NCBI GenBank assembly: GCA_963754285.1
Contig: CAVWFN010000006.1
Coordinates: 124,001-188,000 of the forward strand
Reading direction: 5' to 3'
DNA length: 64,000 nucleotides
Source of the DNA: RYN-133 sp963754285
GTDB lineage: Bacteria; Actinomycetota; Actinomycetes; Mycobacteriales; Jatrophihabitantaceae
The position numbers and the translations under genes are program-made. A model generated the notes under the pieces. That model saw nothing but the letters and a program-made list of their open reading frames with translations, was not told the DNA's origin and searched no databases. Positions 1 through 9,029 of this stretch are shown here, piece after piece (positions within the stretch are counted from its first letter, which is position 1; every line of letters starts with the position of its first letter).

Positions 1-237
1 CGCCGCCGCCTCGACCAGCACGGCCCTCACGCCATTGACGTCCGACTGGCCGGGCTGCAGCGCCGTGCAGGTCGACGTGCACAGCGGCCAGATCGCGACC
101 CGTCCGACACGCCTCGTCCGACACGCCTCGTCGTGTGACCACTCGAGAGCACGCCATGCCTCATGGGAGCCGTCGACAAAACGACGACATCGCCGCCGGG
201 TTCCAGCGGGGTTGGGTCACGACTGCGGTCTTGACAT
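1..237. other. Left-edge stretch with no confident gene
   Basis: No reading frame here has a convincing start. One minus-strand frame stays open from about 190 to the left edge with GC-rich third positions, so the end of a gene lying outside the window is possible. A 14-base direct repeat (ccgacacgcctcgt) occurs twice back to back around 107-134. No promoter or terminator is obvious. Confidence 0.3.
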
Positions 238-837
238 TCAGTGGCCGCGCACATGCACCTGCACAACGCCCGGAACCGTGGCGGCAAGGTTCGTGACGGC
301 CGCGCGCTCCCGACGGTCGACGTGGTGACCACGCACTGTGACGACGCCGTCTTCAACGCTCACGTCCCATCGGTCGGGCTCGCCGGCGTAGGCGGCGAGG
401 CGCTCGCGGATGTCCGCGCGGATCGCCGTGTCGTCACGGAGCAGGGTGCGAAGCACGTCGCGGCGGCTGACGATGCCCACCAGGTCGCCGCCGCGCAGGA
501 TCGGGACGGCGCGAATCCGGTTGTCGACCAGAACCTGCGCCAGGTCGGCGGCGTCGGCGTTCTCGGACAGGCACACCACGCTGTCCGACATGGCGTCGGC
601 GACGGTGCGCGGCGGATTTCCGGCGTCGGGCTGTTGCAGCATGTGCAGCCGCGGATCGTGCGGAATGCGCGAGCGCAGCAGATCGATCTCGCTGACGATG
701 CCGATGACGTCTCCGTCCTCGTCGACCACTGGTAGTGAGGTGAAGGAATGCTCGGCCAGCAACGCAATTGCCTCACGCGCCGACTGATCCGGTCTCACGG
801 TCACGACGGGGCTGCTCATGATCTCTTCAGCCTTCAC
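238..837 (-). CDS. CBS-pair and BON domain protein (Hrp1-like)
   Basis: Protein of 199 residues with two CBS motifs (about residues 8-60 and 78-130) and a C-terminal BON domain (about 135-199, with GVVTVRG and VPGVVQV). CBS pairs bind adenine nucleotides and BON domains bind envelope or phospholipid surfaces. The pair resembles hypoxic response protein 1 of the mycobacterial DosR regulon with an added BON module. I chose the GTG at 837, which gives the usual family opening (KAEEIMSSPVVTV). It lies two bases after the stop of the upstream stress-protein gene, so the two are probably translationally coupled. Longer upstream frames are Arg-rich and unlikely. Co-expression with the DosR-type genes across the divergent promoter is inferred from the box at 1417-1430. 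Confidence 0.88.
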   Translation of the reverse strand: MKAEEIMSSPVVTVRPDQSAREAIALLAEHSFTSLPVVDEDGDVIGIVSEIDLLRSRIPHDPRLHMLQQPDAGNPPRTVADAMSDSVVCLSENADAADLAQVLVDNRIRAVPILRGGDLVGIVSRRDVLRTLLRDDTAIRADIRERLAAYAGEPDRWDVSVEDGVVTVRGHHVDRRERAAVTNLAATVPGVVQVHVRGH

Positions 838-839
838 GG

Positions 840-1325
840 TCAGCTCCGGTGCGGTCCGTAGTGGGCAAGACTCTTCGCGCCGGGCCCCTCGGCAACCACG
901 TTGCCGCGGTCGTCGACAACGGCCACCGGGCAGAACGCGTGCTCGAGATACCAGGCGGCGATCGATGCGTCCTGACCGAGGTCGTCGCCGACCACCAGCA
1001 CCGACGCGCCCCGGGTGCGCTCGAGCAGTTCGGTGTAGAGGTCGCCGGGCGCGAAATCGACCAGCACCTGGAGATCGGGTGCAAGCTCGCGCGCCGTGTC
1101 CGCCGCTCGCTCGAGCAGCGCCTCGTCCCGCTTTTCGTCGCGCGCGAAGCCACCGACCTCGGACGCCGGAGCAGACAACAGCCAGTCGACGGTTCGCCAC
1201 ACCCGGACGATGTCGATCGCTACGCCGTGCTGGCGTGCGCGCCTGATCGCAGTGGGAATGAGCGCATCTGCCCCGGCGTCGGGAACCCCGATCAATACGT
1301 GTCCCGCCTTGTTCGTACGCGTCAT
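840..1325 (-). CDS. Universal stress protein (UspA family)
   Basis: A 161-residue single USP domain. The opening VLIGVPDAGADAL matches the first beta strand and loop, and VLVVGDDLG sits where the family carries its nucleotide loop. The ATP-binding GxxGxnG(S/T) signature is not clearly present, so this may be a non-ATP-binding member. The ATG at 1325 has a strong GGAGG seven bases upstream. The gene reads away from the Acg-like gene and shares its promoter region. In Mycobacterium tuberculosis several USP genes belong to the DosR dormancy regulon, which fits this location. The CBS-BON gene follows almost without a gap. Confidence 0.85.
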   Translation of the reverse strand: MTRTNKAGHVLIGVPDAGADALIPTAIRRARQHGVAIDIVRVWRTVDWLLSAPASEVGGFARDEKRDEALLERAADTARELAPDLQVLVDFAPGDLYTELLERTRGASVLVVGDDLGQDASIAAWYLEHAFCPVAVVDDRGNVVAEGPGAKSLAHYGPHRS

Positions 1326-1416
1326 GCGACAGCCTCCATCTCGCTCGATCTGTCGTTCTGAACACAGCCTCCCGCGGGCGGACGGGCGGCGCAGTCGACC
1401 AAGGCCCGCATCCGGC

Positions 1417-1430
1417 AGGACCTTCGTCCC
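1417..1430. promoter_or_regulatory. Candidate DosR box between divergent usp and acg-like genes
   Basis: AGGACCTTCGTCCC matches the core mycobacterial DosR consensus GGGACTWWAGTCCC (recalled from the literature) at 11 of 14 positions and keeps both half-site cores. It is centred about 100 bases from the usp start and 80 bases from the acg-like start, so it could serve both directions. Confidence 0.65.
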
Positions 1431-1504
1431 TGTCTTACATACCGGGCCGCCGACCACGCTGGACGAAACGCTTTCTCCCGCGAGATGCGAGACGAGGACG
1501 GCCG

Positions 1505-2497
1505 ATGACAATCCCCGCCACCGACACAGTTCTGGCTCGAACGCTGCGTCGCGCGGCGATCCGGGCCACTCGCGCACCGTCGGTGCACAACACCCAGCCG
1601 TGGCGCTTCGTCGTTCGCGACGGCGGACTCGACATCATGGCCGACTGGTCACGGCGGCTCACCGTGCTCGATCCGCGCGGCCGGCAGTTGATGATGAGCT
1701 GCGGGTGCGCGGTGCTCAATGTTCGCGTGGCACTGGCGGCCGCGGGCCACGGCGTCATCGTCGAACGATTCGGCGACCCCACGCGACCCGACCTCGTTGC
1801 TCGCGTTGTTCCGTCAGGTTCCTGGGAGGCGCAGCCAATTCTCGCGCGGCTGGACCCGGCGATCGACACCCGCCAGACCAACCGCCGCCGCTTCATCGAC
1901 GAGCCCGTACCTGACGAGGTCGTCGACAGCCTGCGTGCGGCAGCGCACGCCGAGGGCGCGGAGCTGTTCCACATCACCCGAGAGGAGCACCGCTTCGCGT
2001 TGGCGCGTCTGAGTCAGCTCGCGGACGAGCTCGAGAATGCCGACCCGGGTTACCGCGCGGAGATGCGGCGCTGGACCACCGATGATCCGCGCCGCCTCGA
2101 CGGAGTTCCCGCGTTCGCGGTCCCGCGTGTCACGGGCCAGGCGCACGACGACATCCCGCTGCGCGACTTCGACACGCGTGGGATGGGCTGGTTGCCCGAC
2201 GAGACGCGTTCGTCCTCGCGACAGTGTCTCGTGGTGCTCGGCACGAACGCCGACAACTCCGCTGCGTGGGAACAGTGCGGCGAGGCGCTGGAGCGCGTAC
2301 TGCTGGAAGTGTCACGACAGGGTTACACGTCCAGCCCGCTCACTCAGGTGATCGAGGTGCCGCGCACTCACGGCGCACTGCGCAATGAGCTCGGACTGCA
2401 GATGCACCCGCACATCCTGATCCGGATCGGCAGGGCGGCCGTTACCACGCCGACCCGTCGCCGCCGCCTGGTCGACGTCCTGGCCGTCGAGGAGTGA
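1505..2497 (+). CDS. acg: Acg-family flavin nitroreductase-like protein
   Basis: A 330-residue member of the Acg (Rv2032/Rv3131) family, which has a duplicated nitroreductase fold. The N-terminal signature APSVHNTQPWRF and the later DRRRF/RWTTDDPRR and SPLTQVIEVP blocks are typical. In Mycobacterium Acg holds FMN tightly but is not a turnover nitroreductase; sequestering flavin during dormancy has been proposed. ATG start at 1505, with only a weak upstream Shine-Dalgarno. The stop sits just before or inside the start of the sensor-kinase gene, so acg, dosS and dosR look like one operon. A candidate DosR box lies 75 bases upstream, implying autoregulation of the operon. Confidence 0.9.
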   Translation: MTIPATDTVLARTLRRAAIRATRAPSVHNTQPWRFVVRDGGLDIMADWSRRLTVLDPRGRQLMMSCGCAVLNVRVALAAAGHGVIVERFGDPTRPDLVARVVPSGSWEAQPILARLDPAIDTRQTNRRRFIDEPVPDEVVDSLRAAAHAEGAELFHITREEHRFALARLSQLADELENADPGYRAEMRRWTTDDPRRLDGVPAFAVPRVTGQAHDDIPLRDFDTRGMGWLPDETRSSSRQCLVVLGTNADNSAAWEQCGEALERVLLEVSRQGYTSSPLTQVIEVPRTHGALRNELGLQMHPHILIRIGRAAVTTPTRRRRLVDVLAVEE

Positions 2498-2541
2498 CCG
2501 AGACGGCCCTGTTCGCGTTCGGCGGCGATAGGCTCGCGCCC

Positions 2542-4284
2542 ATGGAGGACGGCGGCCGGCACGCCGAGCCCGCGCGGCACAGCTCGTCCCACGTGCTGCC
2601 GAGTCTCGCTCTGGACGACCTGCTCTCGCAACTGGTCGAGCATGCCGACGACATCCGCATGGCACATCAAAGGCTGCGCGGGCTGGTGTCCGCCAACCGG
2701 ACGATCATCGGCGATCTGAGCCTGCCCGCCGTACTGCGCAAGATCGTCGACGCTGCACGCACGCTCGCCGCTGCTCGTTACGGCGCACTCGGCGTGATCT
2801 CGCCTGCCGGCGACGGCCTTCAAGCCTTCATCACTGTCGGCATCGACGAGGACACCGCGGCAGCCATCGGTGATCTTCCCAAGGGGCGAGGCCTGCTCGG
2901 CGCGCTGATCGACGATCCGCTTCCCATCCGGCTCTCGGACCTGTCCGACGACCCGCGCTCGGCCGGGTTCCCGGCCAACCATCCATCGATGTCGTCGTTC
3001 CTCGGTGTGCCCATCACGGTGCGCAACGAAGTCTTCGGCAATCTCTACCTGACCGAATCGACCCGCGGTGAGTTCAGCGCCGATGACGAGGAGGTCGTGC
3101 TGTCGCTCGCCGCTACGGCCGGCGTTGCAATCGAGAACGCACGGCTGTTCGAGCAGGCACAACGACGCCAACGCTGGCTCCAGGCGTCAATGGAGATCAC
3201 GACGCAATTGTTGTCGACCGATGGCGACGAGCCGCTCGAACTCATCGCGCGCGAGGCGCGCGCCATCGCCGACGCCGACATCGTCACCGTGGTACTGCCG
3301 AACCCGCACAGCGACCAGCTGATGGTCGAAGTCGTCGCGTCACAAGAACCCACAGAGCTGGCCGGCTACCAGTTCCCACCCGAGAGCACGCTGTCCGGGC
3401 AGGCAATATCTGCCGGGCTACCCGTGATGATCGACGACGCCGCGCACCAGACGCTGATCGCCATGCACCTGTCCACGGCGATCGAGGTCGGTCCGGTGAT
3501 GGCCGTGCCACTGTCGACGAGCAACGGCGTGCGTGGTGCTCTGGTGGTCGGCCGCGCCGTCGGCAGTCAGCCGTTCGACTCCGAGGACCTCGACATGGCG
3601 ACGACCTTCGCGAACCACGCCGCAGTGGCTCTCGAACTGGCCGACGCGCGTGCCGGCGAACAGCGCGTCGCGCTGTTGGAAGACCGCGACCGGATCGCGC
3701 GCGACCTGCACGACCATGTGATCCAGCGACTGTTCGCGGCCGGGCTAAGCCTGGACGGCCTGGTCGGCGGTGTGAGCGGCCCTGCCGGTGAACGCATCAG
3801 CTCTGTCGTCGACGAGATCGACGAGACGATCCGGCAGATCCGCACGTCGATCTTCGAGCTGCGCGGCAGTCTCGGCCCCAACAGCAATTCGGTGCGTACC
3901 CAGCTGCTCGGCGTCATCCGCGAGGTCCGCTCGCTGCTACCTGCCGAACCGCAGGTCGACTTCGTCGGCCCGGTCGATTCGGTCATCCCGGACGCCGTCG
4001 CCGAAGACCTGCTGGCCGTGCTGCGCGAGGCTCTGACGAACATCGCCCGCCACGCGGAAGCGGACGCGGTGCAGGTTCGTCTGTCCGCATCGACAGGTGA
4101 GGCACACCTCGAGATTGCCGACGACGGTGTGGGCCTCGGGGCGAGCACCCGGCGCAGCGGGCTGGCCAATCTTCGACAGCGCGCCGAGCTGCGTGGCGGG
4201 ACGATGACGATCGAATCGCCCGCAGACCCATCGTTGTCCGACACACCAGGAACCCGACTGCATTGGACGGTGCCACTGCCATGA
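2542..4284 (+). CDS. dosS: DosS/DosT-like GAF sensor histidine kinase
   Basis: Two GAF domains (about residues 48-190 and 215-360) are followed by a HisKA_3 dimerisation domain with phospho-acceptor His390 in DRIARDLHDHVIQRLF and a HATPase (about 485-578). With the ATG at 2542 the protein is 580 residues, like DosS and DosT. His147 and Tyr169 of GAF-A then align with the haem-ligand His and distal Tyr of DosT (H147/Y169) and DosS (H149/Y171). This argues for a haem-based oxygen, redox or NO sensor. An alternative GTG at 2494 overlaps the acg stop as GTGA and would add 16 residues. The dosR gene overlaps the 3' end by four bases, so the two are a cognate pair. Haem binding itself is inference. 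Confidence 0.9.
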   Translation: MEDGGRHAEPARHSSSHVLPSLALDDLLSQLVEHADDIRMAHQRLRGLVSANRTIIGDLSLPAVLRKIVDAARTLAAARYGALGVISPAGDGLQAFITVGIDEDTAAAIGDLPKGRGLLGALIDDPLPIRLSDLSDDPRSAGFPANHPSMSSFLGVPITVRNEVFGNLYLTESTRGEFSADDEEVVLSLAATAGVAIENARLFEQAQRRQRWLQASMEITTQLLSTDGDEPLELIAREARAIADADIVTVVLPNPHSDQLMVEVVASQEPTELAGYQFPPESTLSGQAISAGLPVMIDDAAHQTLIAMHLSTAIEVGPVMAVPLSTSNGVRGALVVGRAVGSQPFDSEDLDMATTFANHAAVALELADARAGEQRVALLEDRDRIARDLHDHVIQRLFAAGLSLDGLVGGVSGPAGERISSVVDEIDETIRQIRTSIFELRGSLGPNSNSVRTQLLGVIREVRSLLPAEPQVDFVGPVDSVIPDAVAEDLLAVLREALTNIARHAEADAVQVRLSASTGEAHLEIADDGVGLGASTRRSGLANLRQRAELRGGTMTIESPADPSLSDTPGTRLHWTVPLP

Positions 4285-4925
4285 CCGACACGCCGATCCG
4301 CGTATTCATGCTCGACGACCACGAAATCGTGCGTCGTGGAATCGCCGACCTGCTCGAGTCTGCCGACGACATCACCGTTGTCGGCGAAGCCGGCACCGCT
4401 GCCGAGGCGCTCGCACGCATTCCGGCTGTGCGGCCCGACGTCGCAGTGCTCGATGCACGACTGCCCGACGGCAGCGGAATCGACGTTTGCCGCGACATCC
4501 GATCGGCGATGCCGGAGGTGCGGTGTCTGATCCTGACCTCCTATGACGACAACGACGCGATCTTCGCTGCCGTCATGGCCGGCGCGGCCGGCTACCTGCT
4601 CAAGGAGATCCGCGGAGCGAACCTGCTCGACGCCGTCCGGCAGGTCGCAGCAGGCAGGTCTCTGCTCGATCCTGCCGTCACTGAACGGTTGCTCACGCGT
4701 CTGCGCGAGGGCGCCCCTGAAGATCCGCGGCTGGCGTCGCTGACCCAGCGTGAGCGCGACATCCTCGGGCTGATCGCCGACGGTATGACCAACCGTCAGA
4801 TCGGCGAGCATCTGTTCCTTGCCGAGAAGACCGTGAAGAACTACGTGTCCGCATTACTAGCGAAGCTCGGGATGCAGCGCCGCACGCAGGCCGCGGTGTA
4901 CGGCTCCGAGATCCGCCGCAAATAG
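4281..4925 (+). CDS. dosR: DosR-like NarL/LuxR-family response regulator
   Basis: A 214-residue receiver plus LuxR-type HTH. Receiver: acidic pocket at residues 12-13, phospho-acceptor Asp58 (VLDAR), Thr86 and Lys108. The HTH (about 150-212) carries LAEKTVKNYVS and AKLGMQRRTQAA, nearly the same as DosR/DevR. The residues that contact the DNA bases there (two Lys and an Asn, here K183, K186, N187) are conserved. This supports recognition of the same GGGAC palindrome. The ATG at 4281 overlaps the kinase stop as ATGA. OsdR of Streptomyces coelicolor is the comparable non-mycobacterial system. It is expected to activate the flanking stress, Acg and ligase genes. Confidence 0.93.
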   Translation: MTDTPIRVFMLDDHEIVRRGIADLLESADDITVVGEAGTAAEALARIPAVRPDVAVLDARLPDGSGIDVCRDIRSAMPEVRCLILTSYDDNDAIFAAVMAGAAGYLLKEIRGANLLDAVRQVAAGRSLLDPAVTERLLTRLREGAPEDPRLASLTQRERDILGLIADGMTNRQIGEHLFLAEKTVKNYVSALLAKLGMQRRTQAAVYGSEIRRK

Positions 4926-5249
4926 CCGTGCGGGCGATCAGGCATCGACGACGTCGCGTTTTTGCTGAAGGTGACGAACCCGACGGCACCGAGCACGATC
5001 GCCACGACGCCGGGCCGCGCCCGCAACGTGGTCGTCCTGCCCGCGCCCCACTGCCCTCACCAGCCGCTGCTCGTCCGGTCGGGCGGCGTTCGTATGGCAC
5101 ACCGTGCACCGTCCGACCGTCCTGATCGAAGGGACGAACGTCCCGAATCAAGCTGACCGATGTCGTGCGTTTGCGGGACCCACAGCCGCACCGCCGCGCC
5201 CGCGCGGTCACCACACTGAGGTGTGTTAAAGGCCGCATCAGGAGGCGTC
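4926..5249. other. Promoter-bearing gap between dosR and the second acg-like gene
   Basis: No confident gene. A minus-strand frame (about 4870-5026) could encode a short hydrophobic peptide, but it overlaps the dosR end and has no ribosome site. The useful content is the DosR box described separately and a GGAGG at 5241-5245 serving the next gene. Confidence 0.5.
5131..5144. promoter_or_regulatory. Strong candidate DosR box upstream of second acg-like gene
   Basis: GGGACGAACGTCCC has two perfect GGGAC/GTCCC half-sites with the right spacing and an AT centre. It matches 12 of 14 core consensus positions, and the three bases after it (GAA) also fit the flank. It is the best match in the window. 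It ends 105 bases before the ATG at 5250. Confidence 0.75.
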
Positions 5250-6251
5250 ATGACCAGCACACGGACCGTAAACGACCTGCGCGCGATGCGCACGCTCGCG
5301 CAGGCGGCACGGCATGCGCCGTCGGTGCACAACACCCAGCCATGGCACTTCGAAATCGGTCCGGAGACGTTCGACCTACATGCGGACCGCACCCGACAGC
5401 TGCACGCGCTCGACCCCACGGGCCGCCAGCTCATGGTCAGTCTCGGCTGCGCGCTGTTCAACGCACGCGTCGCCGCCGCGGCGATCGGCCAGCCGATGCA
5501 CGTCGAGCGTCTGCCGCTCGGGCCCGAAGCGAATCCAGTCGCGCGACTGCGTCGATCCACCGACACGGATACTCACGAGGCTGCCCTGGCCGTACTCGAG
5601 CCACTGATTCTCGTCAGGAGCACCAACCGTCGCCGGTTCGCCGACGACGCAGTCCCGGTGGAGCTGGTCGACGCGCTGATCTCGGCAGCGGAAGCCGAGG
5701 GTGTGCGGCTGGTTCGTGTTCGCGACGAGTCGGATCGTTTGGCCATCGCACGTCTCAGCCAGCATGCAGACGCGCTGCAGTACTCCGACGGTGCCTACCG
5801 CGCTGAGATCCGCGCGTGGACAACCGACGACCCGAAGCGGATGGATGGCGTACCTGCCCGCGCTGTGCCTCACTTCGACGCCGGCACCGGTGACGAGGTC
5901 CCGATCCGCGATTTCGACAGCACGGGCGCTGGCTGGCTACCCACCGATACGCGGTCGAGTCACAATCAGTGCCTCCTGCTGCTCGGCACCGACGGCGATC
6001 GTCCCGACTTGTGGCTGCGTGCGGGCGAGGCGCTCGAACATGTTTGGCTCGAAATTGCGCGACACGGGTTCGTCATGAGTCCGTTGACGCAAGTCGTTGA
6101 AGTGCCCGCCGTGCGCTCGGAATTGCGTTCCGAACTGCGCACGACGATGTATCCCCACATCCTCATGCGCGTCGGCCGCGCCGCTCCGACTGCCGGAGTC
6201 GGGCGCCGCCACCTTGCCGACCTGCTGATCGAGGCGCCATCGAAGCGATGA
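5250..6251 (+). CDS. Acg-family flavin nitroreductase-like protein (second copy)
   Basis: A 333-residue paralogue of the protein at 1505-2497. It has the same APSVHNTQPWHF opening, the Asn-Arg-Arg-Arg-Phe block, WTTDDPKRMDGVPA and SPLTQVVEVP. It is probably an FMN-binding or flavin-storing protein of the DosR regulon type. The ATG at 5250 has GGAGG four bases upstream; the in-frame start 27 bases earlier lacks this. A near-perfect DosR box lies about 110 bases upstream. The next gene starts 100 bases downstream in the same direction with no terminator seen, so read-through is likely. Confidence 0.9.
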   Translation: MTSTRTVNDLRAMRTLAQAARHAPSVHNTQPWHFEIGPETFDLHADRTRQLHALDPTGRQLMVSLGCALFNARVAAAAIGQPMHVERLPLGPEANPVARLRRSTDTDTHEAALAVLEPLILVRSTNRRRFADDAVPVELVDALISAAEAEGVRLVRVRDESDRLAIARLSQHADALQYSDGAYRAEIRAWTTDDPKRMDGVPARAVPHFDAGTGDEVPIRDFDSTGAGWLPTDTRSSHNQCLLLLGTDGDRPDLWLRAGEALEHVWLEIARHGFVMSPLTQVVEVPAVRSELRSELRTTMYPHILMRVGRAAPTAGVGRRHLADLLIEAPSKR

Positions 6252-6351
6252 CCCGCCGCCGACCGCGGTCTGATCAACCCTGTCACCAGTCGCAGAACAG
6301 GAAGGCCATGTCCGCACCTCGCACCATGCTCGAGACGACGAAGGCCGCTGG

Positions 6352-9012
6352 ATGAGTTCGGCCGGCACCGCGCTTCGCGCCGACGGCCGCCTGGTCACGA
6401 TCCGGGCGGCGACCGGACGCGATCGAGCGGCACTGCACGCGCTCGACACCGCGGTGTCGGACCGTTCGATCCGTTTCCGGTACTTCACGGTGAGCCGCAA
6501 TGTCGCCGATCGCTACAGCGATTCGATAGCGGACGCACCACAGACCGAACGGCGGGAGTCGTTCGTCGCTGAGATCGACGGCGACGTCGTCGGGCTCGCC
6601 GCGCTGGAGGAGGTTTCGCCCGACTGCGCCGAGATCGCCGTGCTGATCGCCGACTCGGTGCAGCACGAGGGCATCGGGACCTTGCTCGTCGAGGCTCTCG
6701 TGGTCGCCGCCCATGCCCGCCGGCTCGAGAGGCTGTGCGCGGACGTCCTCACCGACAACACGCTCATGCTCGACCTGCTCCGGGGTCTCGGTCTGCCTAT
6801 GACGCACACCTATGAGGACGGCGTGATGCACGTCCTTGTCGACCTCGAAGCGGACATCGACCTGGCCGCCCGGGTAACAGAGCGCGAGCGGCGCTCCGAG
6901 GTCGCCAGCCTGCGACACGTGCTCGCTCCCACATCGGTCGTCGTCATCGGCATCGGCTCGCGCGAGAACTCGGTCGGACGTGCCGTCCTGCGCAATCTCA
7001 TCGGGGCGGGCTACACCGGCGACCTCGCCGTCGTGCATCCACGCCATGACGAGATCCTGGGTCTCCGGACTGTCGCGTCGCCGCAGCAGCTGCTCGGCCC
7101 CCCGGATCTCGCCGTGGTCGCCGTTCCCTCGTCGCAGGTGTTGGGCGTGGTCGAGGAGCTGGGCAGGTGCGCCGCCAAGGCGGTTCTGCTGCTCACGTCC
7201 GGGTTCGGCGAGTCGGGGCAGGCCGGCGTAGCGGCACAGCGAGAACTGCTCGGCGTCGTGCGTCGCTACGGCATGCGCCTCGTCGGCCCGAACTGCCTCG
7301 GCGTGATCAACAACGACCCGACGGTGCGTCTGAATGCCACCTTCGCGGCAATGCCGTCGTCGCCCGGCGGCCTCGCGCTCGGCTCGCAATCCGGCGCGGT
7401 CGGTATCGCGGTGGCACACGCAGCGGCAGCGCGCGGACTCGGGTTGTCTCAGTTCGTGTCTATCGGTAACAAGGTCGACGTCAGCGGCAACGATCTGCTG
7501 CTCGCGTGGAGTGACGACCCGACGGTGCGCGTCATCGGTCTCTATCTCGAATCTGTCGGCAACCCGCGGAAGTTCGCCCGAATCGCTCGCGACGTGACGC
7601 GCCGCAAGCCCGTGCTGGCACTGAAGTCCGGCCGTGGCGCAGTGGCCCAGCGCGCCGGGCAATCTCACACGGCCGCTGCTGCGGCGACGGATCCGGTCGT
7701 GAACGCGCTGTTCGCGCAGGCGGGGGTGCAGCGGGTCGACACCATGTCGCACTTGCTCGACGCCGCGTGCGTGCTCGATCAGGCACCACTTCCCGCCGAC
7801 AATCGGATTGTGATCGTCGGAAACTCGGGCGGTCCTGAGATCCTCGCCACCGACGCGGCCGAGGCGAGCGGACTGCGGGTGCCCGAACTCTCTACCTCGC
7901 TCCAGGAGAAGCTTCGTGCGCTCGTCCCGACGGCAGCCTCCTTGAGTAACCCGGTCGACCTCGGTGCCGCGGTTCAACCTGACGAGATCGCCCGCGTGTT
8001 GACGACGCTTGGCGGCTGCCTCGAGATCGACTCGATCGTCACCGTGTTCACCGAGACGCTGGCCGCCTCGCCCGACGAGGTACGCGATGCGGTGAGGCAG
8101 GCGTGCGTATCAGTGCAACTACCGATCGTCGCCACCGAGGTCGGCACCAGCGCGCGCAGTGTGCAGGTGCCGGGCAGCTCGCGGGTCATCCCGATGTTCG
8201 GCTATCCCGAAGACGCCGTTCGAGCACTCGGTGTCGCCGCGGCGGCCGCCCGCGCGATGACGCGGGAATCGACGCGGCCACCGAAACCTGCGGGTCTCTC
8301 GCTGAGTCGCATCCGCGAACTCGTCACCACCGAGCTCCGTAGCGGATCGCGGTGGCTCGAACCGGACGCAGTGGCCCGGCTGCTCGCGGCGTGTGGCCTC
8401 ACGATCGCCGAGCAGCGGGTGGCGTCGGGGCGCGCCGAGGTGCTGCATGCTGCGCGCGAGCTCGGCTATCCCGTGGTCATCAAGCGCGCCGCGGGAATCC
8501 ACAAGTCCGATACCAACGGCGTCGTCGTCGACGTCCGGAATGAGATGGAAGCGCGCAGGGCGCTGCGGCAGCTCGGCGAACCGACCGTCCTCGTCCAGCG
8601 CATGTACCGAGGCGGTCTGGAACTCATCGTCGGCGCGATACAGGACCCACGATTCGGACCGGTCGTAATGGTGGGCCCGGGCGGTGTTCTGGTGAATCTC
8701 ACCGGAGAACACAACCTGGGGCTAACTCCGCTCGATACCGCTACGTTGGACGGCCTTCTCGGCACAGCGACGATGACTCGGCTGATGGCCGGGTACCGCA
8801 ACCTTCCCGCCGTCTCACACGACGCGGTGGCCGATGTCGTGACGCGAGTCGCCTGGCTCGTCGAGCACTTTCCCGAGATCGCCGAACTCGACATCAACCC
8901 GTTGGTCTGTGCCGGCGACCGGTTGGTTGCGGTCGACGCCAAGATCCGGATCTCCACCGAGTTCGCCTTGCAGGACCCGATGTCGCGAATGCTGAGCGAG
9001 CCCGATCATTGA
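6352..9012 (+). CDS. GNAT acetyltransferase fused to ADP-forming acyl-CoA ligase (Pat-like)
   Basis: 886 residues. A GNAT domain (about 10-165) is followed by an NDP-forming acyl-CoA synthetase: CoA-binding Rossmann domain (about 190-285, VVVIGIGSRENSVG), succinyl-CoA-ligase-like domains (about 295-640, with GSQSGAVG and the GQSHTAAAA His loop) and an ATP-grasp domain (about 660-885). Similar proteins act as lysine acetyltransferases (Pat) that silence acyl-CoA synthetases. The ligase part may be catalytic (acetyl-CoA + ADP + Pi to acetate + ATP) or a regulatory acetyl-CoA sensor. The phospho-His loop looks intact, favouring activity. The start codon is an ATG. Its place inside a DosR-type locus with acetate kinase and phosphoketolase nearby suggests acetyl-CoA and ATP management at low oxygen. 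Confidence 0.9.
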   Translation: MSSAGTALRADGRLVTIRAATGRDRAALHALDTAVSDRSIRFRYFTVSRNVADRYSDSIADAPQTERRESFVAEIDGDVVGLAALEEVSPDCAEIAVLIADSVQHEGIGTLLVEALVVAAHARRLERLCADVLTDNTLMLDLLRGLGLPMTHTYEDGVMHVLVDLEADIDLAARVTERERRSEVASLRHVLAPTSVVVIGIGSRENSVGRAVLRNLIGAGYTGDLAVVHPRHDEILGLRTVASPQQLLGPPDLAVVAVPSSQVLGVVEELGRCAAKAVLLLTSGFGESGQAGVAAQRELLGVVRRYGMRLVGPNCLGVINNDPTVRLNATFAAMPSSPGGLALGSQSGAVGIAVAHAAAARGLGLSQFVSIGNKVDVSGNDLLLAWSDDPTVRVIGLYLESVGNPRKFARIARDVTRRKPVLALKSGRGAVAQRAGQSHTAAAAATDPVVNALFAQAGVQRVDTMSHLLDAACVLDQAPLPADNRIVIVGNSGGPEILATDAAEASGLRVPELSTSLQEKLRALVPTAASLSNPVDLGAAVQPDEIARVLTTLGGCLEIDSIVTVFTETLAASPDEVRDAVRQACVSVQLPIVATEVGTSARSVQVPGSSRVIPMFGYPEDAVRALGVAAAAARAMTRESTRPPKPAGLSLSRIRELVTTELRSGSRWLEPDAVARLLAACGLTIAEQRVASGRAEVLHAARELGYPVVIKRAAGIHKSDTNGVVVDVRNEMEARRALRQLGEPTVLVQRMYRGGLELIVGAIQDPRFGPVVMVGPGGVLVNLTGEHNLGLTPLDTATLDGLLGTATMTRLMAGYRNLPAVSHDAVADVVTRVAWLVEHFPEIAELDINPLVCAGDRLVAVDAKIRISTEFALQDPMSRMLSEPDH

Positions 9013-9029
9013 ACCGAGGAAGGAAAGAC

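Noticed and set aside
1322..1588. Long minus-strand extension of the universal stress protein
   Set aside because: The upstream part covers the divergent promoter and the start of the acg-like gene; the ATG at 1325 has an ideal Shine-Dalgarno.
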